Positions 1 to 7,424 of a DNA stretch of 64,000 bases are shown in pieces (positions within the stretch are counted from its first letter, which is position 1; the number at the start of each line of letters is the position of its first letter). Under the pieces are notes generated by a model that was not told the DNA's origin, made no database searches, and saw nothing but the letters and a program-made list of their open reading frames with translations. Location of the stretch: positions 1 to 64,000 of the forward strand of contig JAGAXW010000005.1 of NCBI GenBank assembly GCA_017847725.1, in the 5' to 3' direction. The stretch comes from Prevotella sp. (GTDB taxonomy: Bacteria > Bacteroidota > Bacteroidia > Bacteroidales > Bacteroidaceae). The position numbers and the translations under genes are program-made.

Positions 1-1
1 C

Positions 2-499
2 GTAGTGACCGACCCCGGCGTTCTGAACCCCTACGAGTTCATCGGTGCCGTCATCAACAAGCGCCTGCCCAACCCGTTCATGCCCGACGCTCCGCAGCGC
101 ATCGCGATGGACACCTCTCAGAAGCTGCCCATCCGCTTCGGCGAGACCATCAAGAAGTACATCCGCCGCGGCCTCGACATGGACAACCTGGTGCTCATTC
201 CGCTGGTGCTGGCCGGCTACGCGCGCTACCTGAAGGGGTTGACGGACGAGTTGGAGGCCTTCGAGCCCTCGCCCGACCCCATGCTGTCCGAGCTGCAGCA
301 GATTGTTGCGCCGCTGGAGGTGGGCCGGCCGGACCAGGACTACGGCTGTCTCCGCCAGCTCTACTCTCGCCGCGACGTCTTCGGTCTCGACCTCTACGAG
401 GCCGGCCTGGGCGAGCGGATAGAGGGCATGGTCAGAGAGCTCTTCGCCGGACGGGGTGCCGTGCGTCAGACGCTCCACCGCTATGTCGCAGCCCGTTAG
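2..499 (+). CDS. Mannitol dehydrogenase family oxidoreductase, C-terminal part (fructuronate/tagaturonate reductase-like)
   Basis: The reading frame is open at the left edge, so only about the last 165 residues are visible and the true start lies outside the window. The segment RLPNPFMPDAPQRIAMDTSQ followed by KLPIRF is typical of the C-terminal helical domain of the polyol dehydrogenase family (mannitol dehydrogenase, UxuB, UxaB), in which it forms much of the substrate pocket. In gut Bacteroidales these cytoplasmic NAD-dependent enzymes usually reduce fructuronate or tagaturonate in hexuronate catabolism. That would suit the downstream xylan locus, because glucuronoxylan releases glucuronate, but this link is inference. 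The N-terminal Rossmann domain is not in the window, so substrate cannot be decided. Confidence 0.75.
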   Translation, partial: VVTDPGVLNPYEFIGAVINKRLPNPFMPDAPQRIAMDTSQKLPIRFGETIKKYIRRGLDMDNLVLIPLVLAGYARYLKGLTDELEAFEPSPDPMLSELQQIVAPLEVGRPDQDYGCLRQLYSRRDVFGLDLYEAGLGERIEGMVRELFAGRGAVRQTLHRYVAAR

Positions 500-649
500 G
501 CATCTCCAGCATTTTTTATGCTGAAAATGTCAGAAACGCCAGAACTGCGTAACAAAAATGGAGGGCAAATGCAACAAAACAGAAACGGTGGTGTAACGAA
601 ATCTTATCCCTGTGATATGCCGTATAATGTACTTATCCACAATTTGCCG

Positions 650-657
650 TAACTTTG
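650..657 (+). promoter_or_regulatory. -7 box TAACTTTG of the 741-3090 operon
   Basis: The sequence matches the Bacteroidetes -7 consensus TAnnTTTG. It lies 83 nt upstream of the first gene of the operon, in an otherwise gene-free 241-base gap. No clear TTTG -33 element sits 19-21 nt upstream. Confidence 0.6.
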
Positions 658-740
658 CCATCGGAAAAACGAAAGCTCCGCAGGGGCTCACGGTTATTGA
701 ACGAACAAAAAAATTACAAACCCTAAAAACTTAAACGATT

Positions 741-1238
741 ATGAAAAGAATGTTAATGATGGTTGCCCTGCTGGCAACATTCTCACTGACAGGTATGGCA
801 CAGACTCCCTGGAAGATTATCGACATGGAGAATGTAACAAGGCACGGTGGCAACTGTGACTATGACGACGAGACGCTGACGGCGACCTTTAAAGAGAAGT
901 GGGACCGCTGGTTCGACCTGCCTGAAGTGAGTGGTGACCTGACTCAGCACACCAAGCTGACTATGGTAATTAAGAAGAGTACGTGTATGCTCAGCGTGAA
1001 CATCCGTTACAAGGATGCTGATGGCAAGCAGCAGCAGGTTACGGCTTCAACCTTCTATGGCAGTATGAACAAAACCATCAGCGCAGATAAGAAAGTAACC
1101 TGCGACCTGACCAATAAGGGCAAGATAGGTGAGGACGTGCTGAAGAACGTCACCAGCATCCGCATCTCGATGGCCAAGGCTGTCGACGGCAACGAGGCAC
1201 CCTGGGAGGTCCAGTTTGGTGAAGTGACGATACAATAG
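741..1238 (+). CDS. Secreted beta-sandwich-like protein of unknown function
   Basis: A 165-residue protein with a clear signal peptide (MKRMLMMVALLATFSLTGMA, cleavage before QTPW), so it should be exported. The mature part alternates short hydrophobic strands with polar turns (FDLPEVSGDLTQHTKLTMVI near the middle, VTSIRISMA and VQFGEVTIQ at the end). This is the look of a small jelly-roll or carbohydrate-binding-module-like fold, and the N-terminal part of the 1513 protein has a similar pattern (DLSKYKWLNITISN). I do not recognise a named family. It is the first gene of a three-gene unit with a 53-residue peptide gene and the larger secreted protein, and would be transcribed from the box at 650. 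Sugar binding is only a guess. Confidence 0.8.
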   Translation: MKRMLMMVALLATFSLTGMAQTPWKIIDMENVTRHGGNCDYDDETLTATFKEKWDRWFDLPEVSGDLTQHTKLTMVIKKSTCMLSVNIRYKDADGKQQQVTASTFYGSMNKTISADKKVTCDLTNKGKIGEDVLKNVTSIRISMAKAVDGNEAPWEVQFGEVTIQ

Positions 1239-1329
1239 GTATAGATAAAAATAACAGATTATACAGGCCTGTCGCTCGTAAGGGAGGCAGGCGTTTAACA
1301 GAACTTTTATTAACGAATTTCTTATAAAA

Positions 1330-1491
1330 ATGAAAAAGAAATACGAAACCCCCTCCTCGGAGGTGTTCACTTTGAGCACGAGATGCAATATGCTTGTGAC
1401 CTCATCGGAAAATACCGATGGAACCGGAAATATGCCAAGTGGTGGTAGCTTTGGCTCCCGCAGAGAATACTTTAACGAAGATGAAGATTAA
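1330..1491 (+). CDS. 53-residue Ser/Gly-rich peptide with acidic tail, uncharacterised
   Basis: The frame ATG-AAA-AAG-AAA at 1330 runs 53 codons to TAA at 1489. The product begins MKKKYETPSSEVFTLSTRC, continues with a Ser/Gly/Asn-rich middle (MPSGGSFGS) and ends in an acidic tail (FNEDED). It fits a pattern I know from many Bacteroides and Prevotella genomes: short peptides starting MKK-x-Y-x-x-P-x-x-E-V, with a short hydrophobic patch near residue 20 and a Gly-rich, acidic C-terminus. These are common beside surface-protein genes and have no assigned function. It sits 91 nt after the first gene and 21 nt before the third, so it is probably co-transcribed. It has no standard signal peptide. 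It holds one cysteine, at residue 19. Confidence 0.65.
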   Translation: MKKKYETPSSEVFTLSTRCNMLVTSSENTDGTGNMPSGGSFGSRREYFNEDED

Positions 1492-1512
1492 CAGCTATAA
1501 AAGAAATAAACT

Positions 1513-3090
1513 ATGAGAAAGATTATACTCTTATTCGTAATGGTGCTCACCGTGATTGGCGTGCAGGCAAAGAAAGATAGAGTCTACGCAACTTTAGCTG
1601 CAGAGAATAGCGCCACATATGAAAATGGTACATTCACATGGACATCAGTACCAAGCAATGGCGGAGGTCAAAGACTAAAATTGTTCAGTGGATTGAAAGG
1701 TGGTAGTGTAGACTTGAGTAAATACAAGTGGTTAAATATCACCATAAGCAATAAATCCAACGGTGCTGGCTGGAGATTTGTCATTATGTGTAATAATAAT
1801 GCTAATACGGCTGCATATACAAGTGAGACGAAAGGAAGTACTCTTAACGTCAGAGTTGACTTGACATCTTTAACTCTTAATGATGGATCCGACCAAGCAT
1901 TGTCAAATGTAAATGGTATATATCTTCAAGGACAATGGTCTGCAGGAAATTTTGATGTTAATTCAGCGGATGTATACTTGGAAACTGACGAGTATGAGGT
2001 AATGAATCTCACTACGACTTTAGACGAGAACACTGAAAAAGGAACAAATGTAGTTGATGCAGTCTTTAGGTATAAAGTATATGATAGTTCAAAAAAAACT
2101 TATACAGATAAGAATTATCTTACAACTTATAACACCCTTAACACTGATGTGACAACTAAAAGCGCGTATTATGGCTATGTCAATGATATGGGTTCAAGTA
2201 CAGCTTGCTGGTATGTTGGAGACTACAGTACTCTTAAGGTAACTGCCAAGGGCAATGTTTCAAATGCTGTCCGCATAATATTTGATAGCACAAGTGATAT
2301 GTACAATATGTCTTTTGATGATGCTGATAATTTCAAGGAGTACACCTATGATTTGGCTGCAAATAACAAGGTAAGACTGTCTTCTTTTAATACTGAAAAT
2401 GCCAATGGTACAATTACAACTCGTAATATTAAACAAATTGACTTCTTGAAAGAATATCTCCCTTCTTCTGATGAAGAATGGTCTTTCAAGTTTGATGTAA
2501 AAAGTACCGCTGTCGCCTACGACCGCACATTCACCGTTGGTCAAAAGTCCACCGTTTGCCTGCCGTTTGCGTTGACAGAAGATGAGGTAACAGATGCCGG
2601 CACATTCTACGAGCTGAAGAGCGTAGATGGGACGAAACTGAACTTTGAGAGTGTGACGACCACAGAGGCTTATAAGCCCTATATGTTCAAGGCTAAGACA
2701 GCAAGCCCGTTTGCCAGCCTGACAGGTAAGACCATTGTGGCCTCGAGCGGTGCCACAACATCTTATCCAGTTGGCAGTTACACCTTCCAAGGTACACTGG
2801 CTCACCAAACTGTTCCCAGCGGCGTATATGGATGGAATTCGACCAACGGAGAATTCCTAAAGACAAACACTGCTGACGTGACTATCGATGCCTTCCGCGC
2901 CTATATCACAGGCGGTGCTGGTGCCCGTCTTGAAGTCAGTTTCGACGACGACGAGCTGACGGCCATCCAGACTGTCAAGGCTACTGAGGCTGTGCAGGAC
3001 GACGTGATGTACAACCTGCAGGGGCAGCGCGTGGGAGCCGACCATAAGGGACTGGTCATCAAGAATGGCAAGAAATATATTATTAAATAG
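1513..3090 (+). CDS. Large secreted protein with Prevotella-type C-terminal 'YNLQGQRV' module
   Basis: A 525-residue exported protein (signal peptide MRKIILLFVMVLTVIGVQA). Residues about 20-330 are strand-rich and polar, with repeated motifs such as DLSKYKWLNITISN. Residues about 335-490 form a second region often seen at the end of Prevotella secreted proteins (FTVGQKSTVCLPFALTEDE). The last 30 residues contain VMYNLQGQRV followed by GLVIKNGKKYIIK, a terminal module that also occurs, in related form, on the GH98 protein here. The part before about base 2505 is visibly richer in A/T than the part after it. The gene closes the operon and is followed by a terminator hairpin. Function unknown; a surface or secreted adhesin or glycan-binding role is possible. 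Confidence 0.8.
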   Translation: MRKIILLFVMVLTVIGVQAKKDRVYATLAAENSATYENGTFTWTSVPSNGGGQRLKLFSGLKGGSVDLSKYKWLNITISNKSNGAGWRFVIMCNNNANTAAYTSETKGSTLNVRVDLTSLTLNDGSDQALSNVNGIYLQGQWSAGNFDVNSADVYLETDEYEVMNLTTTLDENTEKGTNVVDAVFRYKVYDSSKKTYTDKNYLTTYNTLNTDVTTKSAYYGYVNDMGSSTACWYVGDYSTLKVTAKGNVSNAVRIIFDSTSDMYNMSFDDADNFKEYTYDLAANNKVRLSSFNTENANGTITTRNIKQIDFLKEYLPSSDEEWSFKFDVKSTAVAYDRTFTVGQKSTVCLPFALTEDEVTDAGTFYELKSVDGTKLNFESVTTTEAYKPYMFKAKTASPFASLTGKTIVASSGATTSYPVGSYTFQGTLAHQTVPSGVYGWNSTNGEFLKTNTADVTIDAFRAYITGGAGARLEVSFDDDELTAIQTVKATEAVQDDVMYNLQGQRVGADHKGLVIKNGKKYIIK

Positions 3091-3134
3091 GTATTAGTTT
3101 TGTTTTCTTGTAGTAAGTTTTGTTAGTAGTTCAG

Positions 3135-3168
3135 AAAGGACGACAGCCGTGTGGGTTGCCGTCCTTTT
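3135..3168 (+). terminator. Intrinsic terminator after the 741-3090 operon
   Basis: AAAGGACG pairs with CGTCCTTT, extended inward by further pairs around a GTGTG loop with one mismatch, and is followed by TTTT. It lies 45 nt past the stop of the secreted protein gene. Confidence 0.7.
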
Positions 3169-3222
3169 AGTGGTATTAGAATTTTTTTTTATCAATCATT
3201 TCAGATTCTTCGAAAATTTCAT

Positions 3223-3230
3223 TACATTTG
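3223..3230 (+). promoter_or_regulatory. -7 box TACATTTG for the hybrid two-component regulator
   Basis: The box matches TAnnTTTG and lies 24 nt before the regulator's ATG. It is separated from the previous operon by the terminator at 3135, so the regulator is probably its own transcription unit. Confidence 0.55.
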
Positions 3231-3254
3231 CATGCAACAAACTGCTAATAGACT

Positions 3255-6200
3255 ATGATAGACTGTGCTAAGATAAGGAGAGCCTGTGTCTGGATGCTGG
3301 CTTTTGTGTGCAGTATGAACATGGAAGCCCTGCCCACCAGACTTTATGATGCCGAGCAACTGACGTCTAATCAGATTACATCCCTCTGTCAAGACCAACA
3401 AGGATATATCTGGATAGGCACTGAATACGGACTAAACAAGTTTGACGGAGTACACGTAACCCAGTATTACAACGATGACAGCGACGAGCAGTCGTTGGCC
3501 GACGACATCGTGCGGTGCCTGATGACCGACCGCAAGGGGCGCGTGTGGGTGGTAACCAACCGGGGCGTGCAGTGCTACAACCGCATGACAGATGCTTTTG
3601 ACAATGTCTCGTTTGAAAAGCTTGAGGATGTCAATGCCAACGATATCCTGCAGACTGCGGAGGGAAAGATATGGATACTTACTGCCTCTGATGGTATCTA
3701 TGAGGTGGCTTCCGACGGTCGCTCCGCCTATCCGCTGAATGTTGTCAACAAGCATATTGACAGAAGCAGTAAGGCCGACAATATGTATATTGACAGTAGG
3801 GGCCGCCTGTGGGTATGTTATCAGAAGTCTAAGTTGCAGGCCATTGACAGAAAGGGTGGGAGTCGCTACTATGCAGAACATCTGCTACGTGACAATAGGG
3901 CTGTAGACATCATAGAGGACGACAGTCGTCGTATGGTGGTGCTAACCTATACAGGACTGCTGAGGTTCAACGAGCAGACAGGCAGCATGGAGCCGGTTGT
4001 CAGCTATCCGCGCAATGCTGTCAACAAAATCTATAAGGACTCTGCCAACCGTCTGCTGATAGGTACGTCGGGCAGTGGTCTGTGGTCGGTAGACACGAAA
4101 CGGTGGCTACTGACAACTGGCAGCAGCCAGACGGTGGGTGTCGATGTGGGCACCTCAAAGGTGAATGCATACCTGAGAGACCGTGAAGGCAACCAGTGGA
4201 TAGGCTGCTTTCAGCGCGGCTTGCTGTTGGTGACAAAGCGCCCTATGACATTCCATTTCCTGTCGCTTAACCAGATGGAGTGCGACAACGGCAATGTGCT
4301 GCGCACCATCTATGCCGACAAGCAGCACCACGTCTATATCTGTCAGGAAAAGGGCGGCATCACCAGTATCAATCGTCAGGGACGTACGCTGAACCACTGG
4401 ATGAAAGACTATACCGTGATGGCCATCCGTGAAGACCGGCAGGGCCGCATGTGGGTAGGAACCTATCGTGACGGGCTCTTCTGCGTGGACAGAGAGACAG
4501 GACGTGAAGAGCAGATGCCCCTGACGGCAAATCAGCGTATAGGCAGCATAACGCACGACCTGCAGGGCAATCTGTATACTGCCGTGTTCAACGACGGACT
4601 GCACAGCTATACCCCTGACGGGCGCACGGAACGCACGTTGGCCAAGGGGAAAATACAGCTGAACAATCCCTATCTGAATGTGCTCTTCACCGACCGTCAG
4701 GGACTCATCTGGATAGGTCATTACTACGGCATAGATGTCTACGACCCAGAACACGACTGTATGGCCGCCATCGATGTGCCGCCGGCATTGCGCCCTGCCA
4801 TCGTCTATGCCATCAGTCAGTCGCCTCACGACAATTCTGTATGGGTGGGCACCAGCAAGGGGCTCTTCAAGTATAATACCGAAGGTGCCGAGAAGGGACA
4901 GTGGAAGCGTCTTACCACTAAGAACGGTCTTCCCAACAACATTATATGTGCCATAGTGCCTATGAAGGACGGTACCCTCTGGGTCAGTACCTACCGTGGA
5001 CTGGCCCAGATAAAGACTGACGGACAGTTTATCTGCTACTATCGTGGCAACGGACTGGTGGAGTGGTCTTATCTGCGAGGGGTCAGCGCTTTCTCGGCCT
5101 TTGGCGAGGTCGTACTGGGCAACCAGAATGGTATCACCTATTTTGTGCCCGAAAAAATCATCAAGGACAAGTTTCGGCGCGGCATTACGCTCACAGCCAT
5201 GAAGCTGGGCGATGTCATGGTCAACGCGATGACGCTCAGCGGCAACAAGCATATCGTCACCAAACCCCTGGACAAGGCTGACGATATAACGCTCGGATAC
5301 GAGGATAATACCTTCAGCCTGCGCTTCTCGACGATGGACTTCCGTGACGAGCAGAATGTACACTATGAGTTCCGCTTCGAGGACCAGTCGGGAAATCAGT
5401 GGTACCGGACGGAGTCGGGCCGTAGCGAGATATATTTCTCACACCTGTCGGTGGGCAGTCATCGCCTACAGGTGAGGGCCTACGACAATGGGGTCTACTC
5501 GCCTGTGAAGACGCTGACGTTGCGCATCTCGCCTCCCTGGTACCGTACTTGGGCGGCCTACGTGTTCTATCTGCTGGTGCTGCTGACCATCGGCGTGCTG
5601 TGGTGGCGCAATTACAGAAACCGCCAGCAGGCTGAGGCCAACGAGGAGCGCATCAAGTTCTTCGTCGACATCAGTCATGAGCTTCGTTCTCCGCTGACGC
5701 TCATCAAGAGTCCCCTCGACCAACTGCTGAAGGACAGCCGCGACGCGAATCAGCTGCGTGCTCTGCGCAACATCGAACGCAACACAAACCGTCTGCTTAC
5801 GCTGACCAACCAGATACTCAGCATCCGTAAGATAGAGAAGGGGCAGATGCAGCTTCATTTTGCCGAGACGAGGATGGGTGATTTTGTGAGTGAAATATGC
5901 CATACTTATGACTATCAGGCAGGCAAGCGGCACATCACACTGACGTTCGACAATCAGGCAGGTGACATGATGGTATGGATAGACCGTGACCACTTCGACA
6001 AAGTGATTACCAACCTGCTGGGCAATGCGATGAAATATGTGGAGGATGGCGGCGAGGTGCAGGTAACGCTGCGCAAAACCATCGACGACCATGCTGAGCT
6101 GACAGTACGTGACAACGGGCCTGGTATCGACGAGATACAGCTGCGCAAGATTTTTGAGCGCTTCTATCAGGCATCGGCACGGCCAGCTGCCGGCCAGATG

Positions 6201-7277
6201 AGCTATGGTATCGGACTCAACCTGACACAGCGGCTCATCGCTTTGCATAAGGGTACCATCACAGCCCGCAATCGCATTGACGGACAGGGTGCCGAATTCG
6301 TGGTGCGACTGCTCTTGGGCAACAGACACCTGCCTAAGGACAGTCTTGTCACGCTTACGGACGATGTAGCTCCAGTGGGTGAGGGGAGCGCTATTCTCCA
6401 GGAGAACGAGGAGGCTCCACGCCGCACGCGTCGCAAGAAGACCAACTATCGCATCGTCGTAGTCGACGACGACGAGGAGATGCGCAACTTCCTGCAGACA
6501 GAGTTGGGCGAGAGCTACCGTGTCACCACTTATCCGGACGGCAAGCAGGCCTTGGAGGGCATTGTCGACACGGTGCCTGACCTGGTAATCAGTGATGTGG
6601 TGATGCCTGTAATGGATGGCTTTGAGCTGCTGAAGCGTATCAAAGGGTCGACAGTTACCAGCCATATCCCTGTCATCATGCTCACCACCCGGACTGAGCA
6701 CATGTCGCGTGTGACAGGGCTGGAGCAAGGTGCAGACGCCTATATCGACAAACCCTTCAACTTCGAGGAACTCGAAGCCAGCATCGCCGGACTGATAGCC
6801 AATCGCATGCGCTTAAAGGGCAAATTCTCGGGTATGCAGGAGCAGGAAAATACCGTCAGAAAGATAGAACTGAAAGGTAACGATGCCGCATTGATGGAGA
6901 AGATCATGAATGTTGTCAATCGTCGTATTGACGACAGCGACTTCAATGTTGAGGCCTTGGCCTCTGAGGTGGGGCTAAGCCGTGTGCAGCTACACCGCCG
7001 CATGAAGGAGCTGACAGGTCTCCCCGTGGGAGACTTCATTCGCAATCTGCGCCTGCAGCAGGCCGCCAAGCTGCTGGCTGCCGGCGACACTACCGTTTCG
7101 CAGGTCACCTATGCCGTTGGCTTCTCCAATCCGACTCACTTCTCTACAGCCTTCAAAAAGCATTTTGGCGTGACACCGTCCGAATATATCATAAAGGCTG
7201 CCAATAGGCGTGAGCAGGACGAATCAGGAGATAATGAAACAAAATCAAACGTTGATGAAACGATAGCGGAAACGTGA
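3255..7277 (+). CDS. Hybrid two-component system sensor-regulator (HTCS), xylan PUL regulator
   Basis: A 1340-residue single-chain sensor, kinase and transcription factor. After an N-terminal signal or anchor come about 14 two-component propeller repeats (for example DQQGYIWIGTEYGLNKF), then a Y_Y_Y domain ending near residue 760, and one membrane helix (TWAAYVFYLLVLLTIGVLWW). The cytoplasmic part has a HisKA domain (FVDISHELRSPLTLI, phospho-His near 808), a HATPase domain (DNGPGIDE), a receiver domain (VVVDDDEE, phospho-Asp near 1114 in VISDVVMPVMDGF, Lys in YIDKPF) and a C-terminal AraC-type DNA-binding domain (GFSNPTHFSTAFKKHFGVTP). All catalytic residues are present. HTCS proteins sense an oligosaccharide in the periplasm and activate the adjacent PUL; position and enzymes suggest a xylo-oligosaccharide, as for XynR-type regulators in Prevotella. 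Confidence 0.95.
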   Translation: MIDCAKIRRACVWMLAFVCSMNMEALPTRLYDAEQLTSNQITSLCQDQQGYIWIGTEYGLNKFDGVHVTQYYNDDSDEQSLADDIVRCLMTDRKGRVWVVTNRGVQCYNRMTDAFDNVSFEKLEDVNANDILQTAEGKIWILTASDGIYEVASDGRSAYPLNVVNKHIDRSSKADNMYIDSRGRLWVCYQKSKLQAIDRKGGSRYYAEHLLRDNRAVDIIEDDSRRMVVLTYTGLLRFNEQTGSMEPVVSYPRNAVNKIYKDSANRLLIGTSGSGLWSVDTKRWLLTTGSSQTVGVDVGTSKVNAYLRDREGNQWIGCFQRGLLLVTKRPMTFHFLSLNQMECDNGNVLRTIYADKQHHVYICQEKGGITSINRQGRTLNHWMKDYTVMAIREDRQGRMWVGTYRDGLFCVDRETGREEQMPLTANQRIGSITHDLQGNLYTAVFNDGLHSYTPDGRTERTLAKGKIQLNNPYLNVLFTDRQGLIWIGHYYGIDVYDPEHDCMAAIDVPPALRPAIVYAISQSPHDNSVWVGTSKGLFKYNTEGAEKGQWKRLTTKNGLPNNIICAIVPMKDGTLWVSTYRGLAQIKTDGQFICYYRGNGLVEWSYLRGVSAFSAFGEVVLGNQNGITYFVPEKIIKDKFRRGITLTAMKLGDVMVNAMTLSGNKHIVTKPLDKADDITLGYEDNTFSLRFSTMDFRDEQNVHYEFRFEDQSGNQWYRTESGRSEIYFSHLSVGSHRLQVRAYDNGVYSPVKTLTLRISPPWYRTWAAYVFYLLVLLTIGVLWWRNYRNRQQAEANEERIKFFVDISHELRSPLTLIKSPLDQLLKDSRDANQLRALRNIERNTNRLLTLTNQILSIRKIEKGQMQLHFAETRMGDFVSEICHTYDYQAGKRHITLTFDNQAGDMMVWIDRDHFDKVITNLLGNAMKYVEDGGEVQVTLRKTIDDHAELTVRDNGPGIDEIQLRKIFERFYQASARPAAGQMSYGIGLNLTQRLIALHKGTITARNRIDGQGAEFVVRLLLGNRHLPKDSLVTLTDDVAPVGEGSAILQENEEAPRRTRRKKTNYRIVVVDDDEEMRNFLQTELGESYRVTTYPDGKQALEGIVDTVPDLVISDVVMPVMDGFELLKRIKGSTVTSHIPVIMLTTRTEHMSRVTGLEQGADAYIDKPFNFEELEASIAGLIANRMRLKGKFSGMQEQENTVRKIELKGNDAALMEKIMNVVNRRIDDSDFNVEALASEVGLSRVQLHRRMKELTGLPVGDFIRNLRLQQAAKLLAAGDTTVSQVTYAVGFSNPTHFSTAFKKHFGVTPSEYIIKAANRREQDESGDNETKSNVDETIAET

Positions 7278-7335
7278 CTTAACAAAACGTAGGGTGATAA
7301 ACACTTGGGAAAATGTTCCTCTCGCAGAGATGTTG

Positions 7336-7343
7336 TAACTTTG
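7336..7343 (+). promoter_or_regulatory. -7 box TAACTTTG of the SusC-led operon
   Basis: The box matches TAnnTTTG and lies about 80 nt upstream of the SusC-like start. No TTTG -33 element is seen at the usual 19-21 nt, which fits a promoter that needs the HTCS activator. Its last G is the first base of the inverted repeat of the leader hairpin. Confidence 0.6.
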
Positions 7344-7395
7344 CACTCGGAGACAGTGGTAATTCTTTTGCATCTGTCGACCGAGTGCTTTTTTG
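7343..7395 (+). terminator. Terminator-like hairpin in the SusC leader (candidate attenuator)
   Basis: GCACTCGG at 7343-7350 is perfectly complementary to CCGAGTGC at 7381-7388, and GACAG pairs with CTGTC inside it. The right arm is followed directly by a run of seven T. This is the form of an intrinsic terminator, but it lies before the first gene of the operon, between promoter and SusC. The start site may fall inside the left arm, which would shorten the RNA stem. Confidence 0.5.
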
Positions 7396-7424
7396 TGAAA
7401 CCAAACTAAAAACAATAAACAGGT

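Noticed and set aside
501..523. CAGCAT...ATGCTG stem after the first gene as a terminator
   Set aside because: Only six base pairs, with the T-run inside the loop rather than after the stem and followed by A-rich sequence.
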